Below, piece by piece: positions 1 to 9,773 of a stretch of 64,000 bases of DNA. The stretch lies in NCBI GenBank assembly GCA_900556485.1, contig USOX01000001.1:434001-498000 (forward strand). Direction: 5' to 3'. Made by a program: the position numbers and the translations under genes. Each line of letters begins with the position of its first letter. The stretch's first letter is position 1. The stretch comes from an uncultured Dysgonomonas sp. (GTDB lineage Bacteria; Bacteroidota; Bacteroidia; Bacteroidales; Dysgonomonadaceae). The notes under the pieces were generated by a model. That model saw nothing but the letters and a program-made list of their open reading frames with translations, was not told where the DNA came from and did no database searches.

Positions 1-1600
1 TACGGTCGCTCATCTTTTCGAAGGCTTCCTGATAGCGTATCCCTTCGCGTGCTTTTTTCTCGCTGAGAATCTGTGCATAACGTCCCCTGCGTACATCTTC
101 GCTGATATTGCGATGGTCTATGATTTCTATACCATTTAGTTCCAGCCCGTTTTCCTGTGCAATATGTCGGATACGGTCGGCACTACCTAGTAAGATAGGG
201 TGGCATATACCATCTTTATGTGCAAATATGGCAGCCTTTATCATATTGATATGGTTACCTTCACAGTAAACAACACGTTTCGGATTGCTTTTGGCAAGGT
301 TGGTCAAACGATGTATCAATTTGTTACTATATCCCAGATTTTCTGCCAGTTTATCTTCATAAGCATCCCAATCGGTAATTGTTTTTCGGGCAACACCACT
401 TTCTATTGCAGCTTTAGCTACTGCTGTAGATACCGTAGGGAGGAGCCTCGGATCGAGTGGTTTAGGAATAATATACTCTTTACCAAAATAGAGGCGGTTT
501 ATTTCGTAAGCTGCATTAATCACATCAGGTACAGGCTCTTTAGCCAGATCGGCTATTGCCCGTGTAGCCGCCATTTTCATAGCTTCGTTTATTCCGGTAG
601 CTCTCACGTCTAATGCCCCTCTAAAGATATAAGGGAATCCCAATACATTATTTACCTGATTAGGATAATCGGAACGTCCTGTGGCAAAAATAATATCGTC
701 GCGCGATGCCATTGCATCCTCATAAGATATTTCAGGGTTTGGATTGGCTAGGGCAAATACAATAGGGGTACTGTTCATCTTACGTACCATATCTATTGTA
801 AGCACGCCGGCAGTAGACAAGCCAAGGAATACATCTGCTCCTTCCATAGCCTGATCGAGTGTAGTGATGTCGCTGTCGATAGCAAAGCATTTTTTCGATT
901 CGCTGAGGTTTGTCCTTCTGGTGGTTATCACACCTTTGCTATCACACATGATTATATTTTCTTTCTGCACGCCAAACTTCATATATAAGTTGGTACATGC
1001 TATAGCCGATGCTCCGGCACCATTTACCACAAGTTTGATTTTAGCAATGTCTTTTTTTGCTACATCTAATGCATTGAGTAGAGCAGCTGCAGAAATTATC
1101 GCTGTTCCGTGCTGGTCGTCGTGCATAACCGGAATGTCAAGTTCTTCTTTCAGCCTCTTTTCTATTTCGAAACATTCGGGTGCTTTTATATCTTCCAGAT
1201 TAATTCCTCCGAATGTAGGAGATATAGCTTTTACTGTCTGGATAAATTTTTCCGGATCTTTTTCATCTATTTCTATGTCGAAAACATCTATTCCTGCAAA
1301 TATCTTGAATAGTAATCCTTTACCTTCCATTACAGGTTTTCCGGCAATAGCCCCGATATCACCCAGCCCTAATACGGCTGTCCCGTTAGATATAACAGCT
1401 ACCAGATTACCTTTTGCTGTATAGTCATAAGCTGTTTGCGGGTCTTTTTCAATTTCCAGACAAGGTTCGGCGACTCCCGGAGAGTATGCCAGCGATAGGT
1501 CTGTTTGTGTACTGTGAGGTTTTGATGGAACAACCTCAATTTTTCCAGGTCTGCCTGATGAATGGTATTTCAAGGCGGCTTCTTTTGTTACTTTCGGCAT
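1..1600 (-). CDS. maeB: NADP-dependent malic enzyme with C-terminal phosphotransacetylase-like domain (partial)
   Basis: Oxidatively decarboxylates malate to pyruvate in the cytoplasm, making NAD(P)H. The ATG at 1600 gives [16 protein letters not shown], and 533 codons are visible before the window edge, so the C-terminus is missing; the family is usually about 760 residues. The malic domain carries [25 protein letters not shown] and the HDDQHGTA block, followed by a Rossmann region ([12 protein letters not shown]) and the ANPNPEI motif. From about residue 425 the protein continues into a phosphotransacetylase-like domain (RVVYCEGNH), which in MaeB enzymes is regarded as an acetyl-CoA-responsive regulatory module. 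It ends the minus-strand group that begins with the S41 gene. No start ambiguity is seen. Confidence 0.93.
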   Translation of the reverse strand, partial: MPKVTKEAALKYHSSGRPGKIEVVPSKPHSTQTDLSLAYSPGVAEPCLEIEKDPQTAYDYTAKGNLVAVISNGTAVLGLGDIGAIAGKPVMEGKGLLFKIFAGIDVFDIEIDEKDPEKFIQTVKAISPTFGGINLEDIKAPECFEIEKRLKEELDIPVMHDDQHGTAIISAAALLNALDVAKKDIAKIKLVVNGAGASAIACTNLYMKFGVQKENIIMCDSKGVITTRRTNLSESKKCFAIDSDITTLDQAMEGADVFLGLSTAGVLTIDMVRKMNSTPIVFALANPNPEISYEDAMASRDDIIFATGRSDYPNQVNNVLGFPYIFRGALDVRATGINEAMKMAATRAIADLAKEPVPDVINAAYEINRLYFGKEYIIPKPLDPRLLPTVSTAVAKAAIESGVARKTITDWDAYEDKLAENLGYSNKLIHRLTNLAKSNPKRVVYCEGNHINMIKAAIFAHKDGICHPILLGSADRIRHIAQENGLELNGIEIIDHRNISEDVRRGRYAQILSEKKAREGIRYQEAFEKMSDR

Positions 1601-1841
1601 GGCTCTAAAAATTTAAGCTATTTTAGTATTGAGTCCGGGGGTAAAGTTACGAAAAAGGAAATCGATATGTCAAATTTTACACAATCATTTTGTATGGTTA
1701 TGTTTGTTTTTTAACATAATCTTTGTTGTATTTGGGGTTTTTGGTGTCTTATAATATGTGCTTATCTTTCAAAATGTCAATATTGCGTCTTTCGAAAGTA
1801 ATCTGAAGTCTACATTGTGGTGAGTCCTGATAATTGAAATA

Positions 1842-2843
1842 TTATTTATTTTCTTTCAATATTGCCCTGGCTCTTTCTATCATAGTATCTATACCGTTAT
1901 GCATATCTTGTTCGGTCATGCTTACCCATTCGTCGGGTTCTATTCCAAATTCCAGATGGTTCTTTTCAGCATCCAGCAATGGCGAAGCAGAAAAACGAAC
2001 AGACCATCCGTTTGGTATTTCAGACGAAAACGGAAGTCCGCTTCCTCCTCCGGTTTTATCACCCAACAGTATTACATTTGGGGCATAGCGCATGGCATTT
2101 GTAAAATCATTGGCCGAACTGTAGCAGCTACGGTTGGTGAGCAAAACTACTTTCTTTTGGTATTTTACTCCATTAGATGGTTCTATATATTTGGCGTATG
2201 GTTTCGAAAATTCATCATGCCCCTTACCTGTTTTATGAAGGATATAGCCAACATGTGTTTTCTGATTAAAAAAATGAGAAGCCAGTTTTTCACTATTAGT
2301 GAGGTAGCCTCCACCGTTATTCCTTATATCGAGGATAAGACCATCGCAAATTGCCAGACGATCGAGTACCTGATTGATATTACCCTCACCTATACCACTC
2401 GAAAAACTGCCATAATAGACATATCCTATATTGTCGTCCATTATTTTATATTTTAGTCCGCTTGCTATCTGATAATCTGTACCCAGATAATTATCCTGTA
2501 TCTTTTCGTCAAAATTGTCGGGGTAGTCTTCAAACCATTTCCAATAGCGGGCTACATTGTGTGTGGCGATCAGGTTTACATGTCCATCTTGTACTTCAGC
2601 CAGCATTTCTCCTAATAAATCGAAGAGGGCTTCGTTACTCATATCTTCGTGAACACGTACCGAGTAGCGGTCGTATATATCGTCCCAGTCGACGTTTTTG
2701 TAAGTGAAGAAGCAATAATGTTCGTCCATTATTTTCCACAGTGCTTCAAAGTTTCCTTTTTTAGTATTAGTAAACTTATCTTCCTTGAAACAAGATGTGA
2801 ATATAAAACACAATGCTAACAGTATGCAAAAACGATATCTCAT
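1842..2843 (-). CDS. S41 family peptidase-like lipoprotein
   Basis: 333 residues. The N-terminus is a lipoprotein signal with the lipobox FTSC (Cys about residue 18), so the protein is probably membrane-anchored. The C-terminal half has the S41 (tail-specific/tricorn-like) core: LILDIRNNGGG, then NRSCYSSANDF with the likely nucleophile serine, then LLGDKTGGGSGLP. The canonical Ctp lysine position (FGKG) appears to be glycine, so the mechanism may follow the tricorn/IRBP-like branch, or activity may be reduced; this is an alignment by eye. No PDZ domain is obvious. It lies 22 bp downstream of the GH25 gene on the same strand and probably shares its transcript. Substrate unknown. Confidence 0.85.
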   Translation of the reverse strand: MRYRFCILLALCFIFTSCFKEDKFTNTKKGNFEALWKIMDEHYCFFTYKNVDWDDIYDRYSVRVHEDMSNEALFDLLGEMLAEVQDGHVNLIATHNVARYWKWFEDYPDNFDEKIQDNYLGTDYQIASGLKYKIMDDNIGYVYYGSFSSGIGEGNINQVLDRLAICDGLILDIRNNGGGYLTNSEKLASHFFNQKTHVGYILHKTGKGHDEFSKPYAKYIEPSNGVKYQKKVVLLTNRSCYSSANDFTNAMRYAPNVILLGDKTGGGSGLPFSSEIPNGWSVRFSASPLLDAEKNHLEFGIEPDEWVSMTEQDMHNGIDTMIERARAILKENK

Positions 2844-2865
2844 CTTCGTATGATTTTTAGAGAGA

Positions 2866-3645
2866 CTAAGGTAATAATAATTCTTTAAACTGCTCGAATG
2901 AATACTTATAGTAATTAAGGTCTATGTGGCCATCTATGCCGGGTAATTCACCTTTATGAGAAAATTGCCATATTTTCCAGTTAGGTATCTCATCGCCCGG
3001 TTCGTTATGCAGGTCACATATCCAAATAAGGTTTTCGGGAAAGTTTCCCTTTATATATAACTTATAACAATCCCTGTTAGTATATAAAATGGGATGAATT
3101 CCGAATCTTTGATATAGGGCATCTTCTAATATTTTTAACTCTGCTACGACCAAGTCTCTGTATTCCTTATCTTTACTATATGGGTTAGATGCCGAATGTT
3201 CTACATCAATAGCCGGAATAAGATCGCCACTTTCGAAACTGGCTGTTTTCAGAAAATGAAGGGCTTGTTCTTTACCCGATAAAGTAAAAGAATAGAAATG
3301 ATAAGAACCTACTTTTATATTTGCTTCTCTGGCTAGTTCATAATTGTAAGGATAGTTTCTGTCCAGATGAGTTGTGCCTTCCGTAGCTTTGATATAAGCG
3401 AAACTTATATTCTGGTCGTGCAGGCTCATCCAGTTAAGTATGGGATTGTGGTGCGAAACATCTATCCCTTTTACAAAGTATTTATCAGAATCGAAAGATG
3501 CCGATTCGCTCAGATAATCTTTTATAATAAAGAACGCGGCCAATCCGGCGCATAATGCCAGACTGGCTATAAGTATAAATCTCTTTTTTCCGGAAAAGGT
3601 TTGTTTCTTCCTCTTCCTTCTTGTTTTTCTTCTTTTTTTAGCCAT
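2866..3645 (-). CDS. GH25 family lysozyme, membrane-anchored
   Basis: Glycoside hydrolase family 25 enzymes cleave the beta-1,4 bond between MurNAc and GlcNAc in peptidoglycan. The 259-residue protein starts with a very basic cytoplasmic tail (residues 1-22, mostly K/R), then one membrane segment (about 23-41), then the GH25 barrel. GIDVSHHN places the first conserved Asp near residue 62, and PAIDVEHS gives the D147-x-E149 pair expected of the catalytic acid. It lies 9 bp downstream of rfbC and is followed by the S41 gene, so the operon couples envelope sugar synthesis with a wall hydrolase. The unusually long K/R-rich head is a visible oddity. Confidence 0.9.
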   Translation of the reverse strand: MAKKRRKTRRKRKKQTFSGKKRFILIASLALCAGLAAFFIIKDYLSESASFDSDKYFVKGIDVSHHNPILNWMSLHDQNISFAYIKATEGTTHLDRNYPYNYELAREANIKVGSYHFYSFTLSGKEQALHFLKTASFESGDLIPAIDVEHSASNPYSKDKEYRDLVVAELKILEDALYQRFGIHPILYTNRDCYKLYIKGNFPENLIWICDLHNEPGDEIPNWKIWQFSHKGELPGIDGHIDLNYYKYSFEQFKELLLP

Positions 3646-3654
3646 TGGCTTTTG

Positions 3655-4203
3655 TTAATCGAAGAGTGTAGCTTCAGAAAATAGTTTTCCGGTTCTATCT
3701 TTTGCCGATAAAATTAGCTCTTCTTCTTTCATTCCCCAGTCTATATTGATTGCCGGATCGTTCCACAGAATGGTAGCTTCGTAGGCAGGAGCATAAATAT
3801 TATCTACTTTGTATGAAAATATTGCTTCGTTGCTCAATACCAGAAAGCCATGAGCAAAGCCTCTTGGAATAAAAAATTGCTTCTTATTTTCGGCAGATAA
3901 TTCTACTGCTATATGTTTACCAAAGGTAGGGGAGGATTTTCGGAGGTCGATGGCTACATCCAGTACACTACCTTGTAGTACTCTTACTAGTTTTGCCTGC
4001 GAAAATTCGCCGGTCTGGTAATGCATTCCTCTCAAAACCCCTCTTACAGATTTAGATTCGTTATCTTGTATAAACTCAACTTTTCCGATATATTCGTCAA
4101 AGGTATCTTTTCTGTAAGACTCCATAAAATAACCCCGTTCGTCGGTAAATACGCGGGGTTCTATAACCCATACATCTTTGATTTCTTGTTCAGTAACTTT
4201 CAT
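3655..4203 (-). CDS. rfbC: dTDP-4-dehydrorhamnose 3,5-epimerase
   Basis: RmlC/RfbC epimerises dTDP-4-keto-6-deoxyglucose at C3 and C5 in dTDP-L-rhamnose synthesis. The ATG at 4203 (MKVTEQEIKDVWVIEP) gives 182 residues, the normal size; a TTG-initiated extension would overlap the upstream gene and adds nothing family-like. Visible motifs include FTDERGYFMESY, the LRGMHYQ block with the catalytic base His, RVLQGSVLDVAIDLR and FIPRGFAHGFLVLS. It starts one base after the upstream gene's stop codon, so the two are tightly coupled. rfbA is just upstream, but rfbB and rfbD are not in the window. Confidence 0.95.
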   Translation of the reverse strand: MKVTEQEIKDVWVIEPRVFTDERGYFMESYRKDTFDEYIGKVEFIQDNESKSVRGVLRGMHYQTGEFSQAKLVRVLQGSVLDVAIDLRKSSPTFGKHIAVELSAENKKQFFIPRGFAHGFLVLSNEAIFSYKVDNIYAPAYEATILWNDPAINIDWGMKEEELILSAKDRTGKLFSEATLFD

Positions 4204-4204
4204 T

Positions 4205-4741
4205 TTAATCTTTTTTCCACTCGTCAATATTTCGCTTCACTATCAATACAATAGCATTCAGGGAATCTTCTCTGTTTTGTTCCACAGCCTTCCATGTAGA
4301 ACTGAAAGGAAAAAGCTGGAAATTGTATTCTCCTGTTGCAATGCAGGCGTAATCGGTGCCGTATTCGTCACTAATTACTGTCCAAATTGTATTAAATTCC
4401 CTGTTCAGATAATTGCCAAAAGCTGCACCTATGGCATTTACAAACTGGTTTTCTTCAAAGAATTTGAAGTCGTATTTTTTATTGTTCCAAAGATAGAGCA
4501 AATCATCGAGGTCTTTAGCTGTATAGTTCGATAAATTTTTATCTTCCGACAAAGTTTTCAGCAAATCGTCGGCATCACCAAAGCAATAATCGATGAATTC
4601 TCTGTTTGCTTCGTTAAGGTTTATAAAATCCTGTTCTACAGGTTCTACAGTCGATTTCTTGTAGTTTATGACCTGACCGTCAGCTTCGAAAGATTCTTCT
4701 TCGTAATCTTTATGATCAGGATCGTCAAAAATATTTTTCAT
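4205..4741 (-). CDS. Hypothetical protein, DUF3806-like
   Basis: 178 residues, acidic, with no signal peptide or membrane segment, so probably cytoplasmic. The central-to-C-terminal part (NAIGAAFGNYLNREF, then WTVISDEYGTDYACI) resembles DUF3806 proteins, a small family without assigned function; that match is from memory and moderate. It sits between rfbA and rfbC in the dTDP-rhamnose group, one base from rfbC, so it is co-transcribed with rfbC and possibly with rfbA across the 197-bp repeat. The location suggests a cell-surface polysaccharide link, but nothing in the sequence proves it. Confidence 0.7.
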   Translation of the reverse strand: MKNIFDDPDHKDYEEESFEADGQVINYKKSTVEPVEQDFINLNEANREFIDYCFGDADDLLKTLSEDKNLSNYTAKDLDDLLYLWNNKKYDFKFFEENQFVNAIGAAFGNYLNREFNTIWTVISDEYGTDYACIATGEYNFQLFPFSSTWKAVEQNREDSLNAIVLIVKRNIDEWKKD

Positions 4742-4744
4742 GTT

Positions 4745-4941
4745 AGAGTCTGTTTAAATTTTATAGCAAACTTTTTTTATAGCTATTTTTTTGATGGATT
4801 TTATTATTTTTCTCTAGCAGGTTTAGCGGGCTAAACCAAGAGGGAAAAGGATAAAATACGCTGAAAAGAGCGTAAAAAAGTTGCTAAGAATAATCAATAG
4901 AGCCTATAAGAACAATTTTCGCTAAAATTTAAACAGGCTCT
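4745..4941. repeat. 197-bp inverted-repeat element (family E)
   Basis: The ends are near-perfect inverted repeats: AGAGTCTGTTTAAATTTTAT at 4745 onward and the reverse complement of AGAGCCTGTTTAAATTTTAG at 4921-4941. The right end touches the rfbA stop codon (4941-4943). The interior also has GGTTTAGCGGGCTAAACC, a small perfect-looking palindrome. A shorter relative lies at 30112-30194 and an end fragment at 51348-51370. There is no coding capacity, so this is MITE-like or a transcribed 3' structural element. Confidence 0.75.
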
Positions 4942-5804
4942 TAGTCGAGTAAACTAAGAATATATTGGCCATAGGCCGTTTTATCTGATTTTTTACCTAG
5001 AGAGTGTAGTTGTTCGTTGCTTATCCATTTGTTTCGCCATGCTATCTCTTCGATGCATGCTATATAAAAACCCTGACGGTTTTGAATTGTTTCTACATAA
5101 TTTCCGGCTTCGAGCAGGCTGTCACAGTTACCTGTATCGAGCCAGGCAAATCCACGTCCGAAAAGTTTTACCTGTAGAGTACCTTCTTCCAGATAACATT
5201 TGTTGAGGTCTGTTATTTCGTATTCTCCTCTGGCAGATGGTTTTAGCGCTTTAGCTTTTTCGGTAACAGTTTCATCATAGAAGTATAGTCCCGGTACGGC
5301 ATAGTTCGATTTTGGCTTTTCGGGCTTTTCTTCTAGCGAAAGTACTTTTCCTTCATTGTCGAATTCTACAACCCCGTATGCACGCGGATCTTTTACAAAG
5401 TAGCCGAAAATGCAAGCACCTTCTTTGATGGCAGAGGCTTCTTTTAGCATCTGTGAAAAGCCTTGTCCATAAAACATATTGTCTCCGAGGATAAGACATC
5501 CCGGTTCACCATTCAGAAAGTTAGCACCTAAAACAAAAGCCTGTGCCAGCCCATTAGGCGTATCCTGTACAATATAGTCGAATTTCATTCCAAGCTCTTC
5601 GCCTGTTCCCAACAACTCTCTGAACATAGGCAGGTCGCGAGGGGTAGATATAATAAGTACTTCTTTTATCCCGGCTAGCATTAGTGTTGATAAGGGATAA
5701 TAAATCATAGGCTTGTCATAGACAGGCATAATTTGTTTCGATATGGCTTTTGATAACGGGTAAAGTCGTGTTGCACTTCCTCCGGCAAGAATAATACCTT
5801 TCAT
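4941..5804 (-). CDS. rfbA: Glucose-1-phosphate thymidylyltransferase
   Basis: RmlA/RfbA joins dTTP and glucose-1-phosphate to make dTDP-glucose, the first step to dTDP-L-rhamnose. 287 residues, the usual length. The N-terminal nucleotidyltransferase signature reads [17 protein letters not shown], followed by [30 protein letters not shown], and the VEKP-like region [25 protein letters not shown] lies near the C-terminus. It is the first gene of the minus-strand group that continues to the DUF3806-like gene and rfbC after a 197-bp inverted-repeat element. Cytoplasmic. Confidence 0.96.
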   Translation of the reverse strand: MKGIILAGGSATRLYPLSKAISKQIMPVYDKPMIYYPLSTLMLAGIKEVLIISTPRDLPMFRELLGTGEELGMKFDYIVQDTPNGLAQAFVLGANFLNGEPGCLILGDNMFYGQGFSQMLKEASAIKEGACIFGYFVKDPRAYGVVEFDNEGKVLSLEEKPEKPKSNYAVPGLYFYDETVTEKAKALKPSARGEYEITDLNKCYLEEGTLQVKLFGRGFAWLDTGNCDSLLEAGNYVETIQNRQGFYIACIEEIAWRNKWISNEQLHSLGKKSDKTAYGQYILSLLD

Positions 5805-5900
5805 TACTGGATAGTTTTATGTTATTATTGACAAAGATAATATATTCGGGCTAATGTGTAGTTAAAAATACATTTTATAATCTGATCCTAATTTGGTTAT

Positions 5901-5937
5901 AAAATAAAAAGCCCCGATAGATAAATTACCGGAGCTA
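5901..5937 (-). terminator. Intrinsic terminator of aqpZ
   Basis: Read on the minus strand, AGCTCCGG and CGGGGCT form a short stem with one G-U pair, followed directly by a T-rich tract (CTTTTTATTTTAT). It lies 24 bp past the aquaporin stop codon. Confidence 0.7.
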
Positions 5938-5960
5938 TATAAAAATATATGATGAATATA

Positions 5961-6635
5961 TTATTCTTGTTCGGTATCAATTGCTTTCCATACAAAAGCT
6001 GCAACTGCAGCACCTATAAATGGAGCAATGATAAACAACCACAACTGCGCCAAAGCCTGACCACCTTCGAAAATAGCAGGGCCAATACTACGAGCAGGGT
6101 TTACTGATGTGCCTGTGATAGGGATACATACGATATGAATAAGAACTAAAGCTAAACCAATCGCTAATCCGGCAAACTGGTTAGGTGCCCCTTTCGATGT
6201 TACTCCTAATACTACCAGAAGGAATATAAAGGTAAATACGGTTTCGGCGACAAAGGCGGCAACAAGATTGGTATATCCATTGGCTCCTGTATGTGTATGG
6301 CCCTCGGCTATAGTGCCCATATTGCTGGCTAATACATATAAAATGGCAGAACCCAGAATTGCTCCTATCACCTGAAACACCATATACATTCCGGCATCTT
6401 TAGGAGATATTTTTTTTGCAATAAGCATTCCTAATGTAATAGCCGGATTGATGTGACAACCCGAAATTTTACCAATAGCATAAGCCATAGCTACTACCGA
6501 AAGTCCGAAAGCGAAAGCTACCCCAAGCGTTCCTACCGAAGCAAATGGCTGCACAGCGCCTGCAAATACAGCGGCACCACAACCCATAAGTACTAATACC
6601 ATAGTACCTATCATTTCTGCAACATACTTTTTCAT
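5961..6635 (-). CDS. aqpZ: Aquaporin Z-like water channel
   Basis: Major intrinsic protein family channel in the inner membrane. 224 residues with six membrane helices and the two half-helix NPA motifs: HINPAIT (Asn63-Pro-Ala) and SVNPARS (Asn179-Pro-Ala). The selectivity-filter positions visible by comparison with E. coli AqpZ (His167, Thr176, Arg182, with an upstream Phe) favour a water-selective channel over a glycerol facilitator. It stands alone on the minus strand with its own terminator (5901-5937), divergent from the ABM gene at 6887. Confidence 0.93.
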   Translation of the reverse strand: MKKYVAEMIGTMVLVLMGCGAAVFAGAVQPFASVGTLGVAFAFGLSVVAMAYAIGKISGCHINPAITLGMLIAKKISPKDAGMYMVFQVIGAILGSAILYVLASNMGTIAEGHTHTGANGYTNLVAAFVAETVFTFIFLLVVLGVTSKGAPNQFAGLAIGLALVLIHIVCIPITGTSVNPARSIGPAIFEGGQALAQLWLFIIAPFIGAAVAAFVWKAIDTEQE

Positions 6636-6886
6636 TGATTTTTTCTTTTTTTATTAATAATTGAATTCCTCGTTTTTATCTTCAAGTACTAATAAAACGA
6701 TTTAAATATCAGATTTGTTTTGTTAAAATCTTCGTGTAAAGTCGTTTTGTATAGTTTTGTCTGTCAAAAGTACATTAATATTTTAAAAAATAAAGAAACC
6801 GGCTATTTGATTTTTTTAAGCGAATCAGGATTTAGCAAAATAAAATCCATATTTTTGTACCTCTAAAATAAATAAATAGAAAGGTT

Positions 6887-7177
6887 ATGACCGAACTAAA
6901 AATTGTTGCAGCTATAGCAGTAAAAGCTTCCTATCAGGAAGAGTTGGAAAAAGTTTTCCGTTCGTTGGTAGACGAAACCAGAAAAGAGGCAGGTAATGTG
7001 TCGTATGACTTGCATCAGGATCTCCAAAATCCATTGAAGTACACTATTCTGGAAGTATGGAAATCGCAAGATGCAATTGATTCGCACAACGAAAGCGCAC
7101 ATTTTAAGGCTTTTGTAGCGGCAATAGAAAATAAGGTTGACAGCTTGGCTGTAGAGGTTATAAAGAAAATATATTAA
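6887..7177 (+). CDS. Antibiotic biosynthesis monooxygenase (ABM) domain protein, cytoplasmic
   Basis: A 96-residue single ABM-fold (dimeric ferredoxin-like) protein of the YgiN type. Family members include quinol monooxygenases, but many have unknown substrates. Typical pattern: an opening strand (LKIVAAIAVKA), the VSYDLHQDLQNP block, ILEVWKSQDAIDSHNESAHF and a final strand. There is no signal peptide. It is clearly paralogous to the lipoprotein at 16558-16974: both share DLHQD/NLHQD, EVWKSQ/EEWKSQ, HY/HFKAF and an -IY/-VY end. It stands alone upstream of aspS, separated by a large inverted repeat. Confidence 0.88.
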   Translation: MTELKIVAAIAVKASYQEELEKVFRSLVDETRKEAGNVSYDLHQDLQNPLKYTILEVWKSQDAIDSHNESAHFKAFVAAIENKVDSLAVEVIKKIY

Positions 7178-7180
7178 TAT

Positions 7181-7267
7181 AGTTATGAGTTATGTATTAT
7201 GAGTTATGAATTTTAGGAAATATACCAAGACTCACAACTCATAATACACAACTCATAATTCATAACT
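7181..7267. repeat. Inverted repeat of 'ttatgagttatgaattatg' type (family A)
   Basis: Arms 7181-7210 and 7235-7267 are nearly reverse complementary, each built from repeated 'AGTTATGA/ATTATGA' units, with a loop of about 24 nt. It fills the whole gap between the ABM gene and aspS. Related copies lie at 43218-43274 and 54902-54992 and inside the two GC-armed elements at 44762 and 57504. Confidence 0.8.
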
Positions 7268-7275
7268 AAAAAAAC

Positions 7276-9030
7276 ATGTACAGAAGTCATACTTGCGGGG
7301 AACTAAACCTTGCTGATGTGAATAAAGAAGTGACCCTTGCAGGATGGGTACAAAAAGTGCGTAAATTAGGTGGCGGAATGACTTTCGTCGATTTGCGCGA
7401 CCGTTATGGTATAACGCAATTAGCTTTTAGCAAGGATGTAAATGCAGATTTATACGAACAATCAAATAAACTTGGACGCGAATTTGTATTACAAGTTACA
7501 GGTATGGTGCAAGAGCGTTCGAGCAAGAATCTACATATACCAACAGGAGAGATAGAAATCATCGTAAATAAGTTGGTGATACTGAACTCATCTGAAACTC
7601 CTCCTTTCACGATCGAAGACGAGACAGATGGGGGAGACGACTTGCGTATGAAATACCGTTATCTGGACTTACGCCGTAATCCGGTACGCCAGAATCTCGA
7701 ACTTCGTCATAAGATAGCATTCGAAACGCGTCGTTATTTGGACGAACGTCAATTTTTGGAAGTGGAGACTCCCATATTGGTTGGTTCTACACCAGAGGGG
7801 GCACGCGACTTCGTTGTACCGTCACGGATGAATCCGGGTGAATTTTATGCATTGCCTCAATCGCCTCAATTGCTTAAGCAGCTGTTGATGGTATCAGGTT
7901 TCGACCGCTATTTCCAAATTGTGAAGTGTTTCCGAGACGAGGACTTACGTGCCGACCGTCAGCCGGAATTTACACAAATAGACTGTGAGATGTCTTTCGT
8001 TAATCAGGAAGATGTACTTAATATTTTTGAAGGCTTGACAAAACATCTCTTCAAGGTAATGAAAGGGATAGATATTCCTGATTTTCCTCGTATGCCATAT
8101 GTAGATGCGATGAAATATTACGGAAGTGATAAACCGGATACCCGCTTCGGGATGGAATTTGTGGAAATCAAGGATTTGACTACCGGAAAAGATTTTGTTG
8201 TATTCGATTCTTCTGAGTATGTGGGTGCTATCTGTGCCAAAGGTGCAGCTTCATACACCCGTAAACAATTGGATGCACTAACCAACTTTGTGAAACGCCC
8301 TCAGATAGGTGCAAAGGGATTGGTTTATGTGCGTTACGAAGCAGACGGTTCATTAAAATCCTCTGTAGATAAGTTTTATGATCAGGATGATCTGAAAAAA
8401 TGGGCAGACCGTTGTCAGGCTGAACCGGGAGACCTTATTCTTATTATCTGTGGCGAAACAGAAAAAGCTCAAAAGCAATTGTGTGAACTTCGTCTCGAAA
8501 TGGGAGACCAACTTGGTTTGCGTGATAAAAATACATTCAACTGTTTGTGGGTAATTGATTTCCCTCTGTTAGAAAAGGATGAAGAACTTGGACGCTACTT
8601 TGCTAAACACCATCCATTTACCAGCCCAAAAGAAGAGGATATACCATTATTGGATACCGATCCGGGAGCTGTTCGTGCAAATGCTTACGATATGGTAATC
8701 AATGGAGTAGAAGTTGGTGGTGGTTCTATTCGTATATATAATAGTCAGTTGCAGAAGAAGATGTTCGAAACTCTTGGCTTTACGGAAGAAAAAGCTCAGG
8801 CTCAGTTTGGCTTTCTGATGAATGCTTTCAAATACGGAGCACCACCTCATGCAGGATTGGCATTTGGTCTCGACCGTCTGGTATCTATATTTGCAGGTCT
8901 AGATAGTATCCGTGACTGTATTGCTTTCCCTAAAAACAATTCGGGACGCGATGTGATGCTGGATGCACCTTCTGTAATAGATCAGGAGCAATTGGATGAA
9001 TTAAATCTGAAAGTAGAAATTAAAGAATAA
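7276..9030 (+). CDS. aspS: Aspartyl-tRNA synthetase
   Basis: Class II aminoacyl-tRNA synthetase charging tRNA-Asp. 584 residues, the bacterial length. The N-terminal OB-fold anticodon-binding domain opens with [10 protein letters not shown] and [15 protein letters not shown]; the catalytic core shows motif 2 ([19 protein letters not shown]) and motif 3 ([10 protein letters not shown]); the bacterial insertion domain lies between them. Only 8 bp separate the family-A repeat from the ATG. The gene ends in its own terminator at 9056-9086. Confidence 0.98.
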   Translation: MYRSHTCGELNLADVNKEVTLAGWVQKVRKLGGGMTFVDLRDRYGITQLAFSKDVNADLYEQSNKLGREFVLQVTGMVQERSSKNLHIPTGEIEIIVNKLVILNSSETPPFTIEDETDGGDDLRMKYRYLDLRRNPVRQNLELRHKIAFETRRYLDERQFLEVETPILVGSTPEGARDFVVPSRMNPGEFYALPQSPQLLKQLLMVSGFDRYFQIVKCFRDEDLRADRQPEFTQIDCEMSFVNQEDVLNIFEGLTKHLFKVMKGIDIPDFPRMPYVDAMKYYGSDKPDTRFGMEFVEIKDLTTGKDFVVFDSSEYVGAICAKGAASYTRKQLDALTNFVKRPQIGAKGLVYVRYEADGSLKSSVDKFYDQDDLKKWADRCQAEPGDLILIICGETEKAQKQLCELRLEMGDQLGLRDKNTFNCLWVIDFPLLEKDEELGRYFAKHHPFTSPKEEDIPLLDTDPGAVRANAYDMVINGVEVGGGSIRIYNSQLQKKMFETLGFTEEKAQAQFGFLMNAFKYGAPPHAGLAFGLDRLVSIFAGLDSIRDCIAFPKNNSGRDVMLDAPSVIDQEQLDELNLKVEIKE

Positions 9031-9055
9031 TATTGATAGATATTAAAATATTGGA

Positions 9056-9086
9056 AAGCACGGATTTAAGGTCCGTGCTTTTTTTG
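9056..9086 (+). terminator. Intrinsic terminator of aspS
   Basis: AGCACGGA and TCCGTGCT form a perfect 8-bp stem with a short loop, followed by a run of seven or more T. Confidence 0.88.
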
Positions 9087-9206
9087 TTCTTCAATTTTGT
9101 CTTATAATATGAAAATATAATATTTATATAATTTAAATAAAAAGTATATCTTTAGCGTCATTAACATGTGAAGAATAATAAATAAACTTCTTTTTGTTCA
9201 TCTACT

Positions 9207-9767
9207 ATGAAAAAACTTGTCAAAATCTTACTTGCAATCATTATTGGAATTGTTATCATTATTTCTGCTGTTTATGCCTATTATGGAGGTTTTAAATCTG
9301 TAGATTTTGAAATAGAAAACACCGGAGGCGAAATCTTTGTTTACGAAAGTGTGACAGGCAATTACAACCAAAGCCCTGTGGTAATGGAAAGTGTATATTA
9401 TGCTTTGCTTAACGATTTTAAGATAGAAACAACCAAAGGAGTCGGGATTTACTACGACAATCCTCAGCAGGTAGAAGAAAGTAAATTGAGATCAGACTTA
9501 GGTTGCTTTCTTGATACTCCGGTGGACAGTATTACAATGGCGAATTTATCTGCCCGATTCAAAATAAAAACAATGCCTCAGGGTGAATATATAGTGACTA
9601 AAACTCCAAACAAAGGCGTAATGTCTATTATGGTGGGGATTATAAAAGTATATCCAGCTATGAACAATTATATAGAAAAGAACGGATATAAGAACGAGGG
9701 TGCTGTAACTGAGATATATGATACACCTACAAAAACTATTATTTATAGGAAAGAAGCTGTGAAATAA
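9207..9767 (+). CDS. Membrane-anchored GyrI-like (SOUL/effector-binding fold) protein
   Basis: 186 residues: one N-terminal membrane segment (about 7-27), then an extracytoplasmic domain resembling the GyrI-like small-molecule-binding fold. The features are an N-terminal VYESVTGNYNQSPVVMESVYYAL segment, a GVGIYYDNP block, LRSDLGCFLD, and the TMPQGEYIVTKTPNKG strand. A single helix plus GyrI-like domain is also the architecture of eukaryotic TEX264. Ligand unknown. It is a single gene with a shared terminator (9774-9806) against the convergent Bax-inhibitor-like gene. Confidence 0.75.
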   Translation: MKKLVKILLAIIIGIVIIISAVYAYYGGFKSVDFEIENTGGEIFVYESVTGNYNQSPVVMESVYYALLNDFKIETTKGVGIYYDNPQQVEESKLRSDLGCFLDTPVDSITMANLSARFKIKTMPQGEYIVTKTPNKGVMSIMVGIIKVYPAMNNYIEKNGYKNEGAVTEIYDTPTKTIIYRKEAVK

Positions 9768-9773
9768 AAATAC

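Noticed and set aside
864..1424. 186-codon plus-strand ORF inside maeB
   Set aside because: Antisense shadow of the malic enzyme, which has clear family motifs; the hydrophobic translation is an artefact.
3655..4227. rfbC starting at a TTG eight codons upstream
   Set aside because: It would overlap the upstream gene; the ATG at 4203 matches the family N-terminus.
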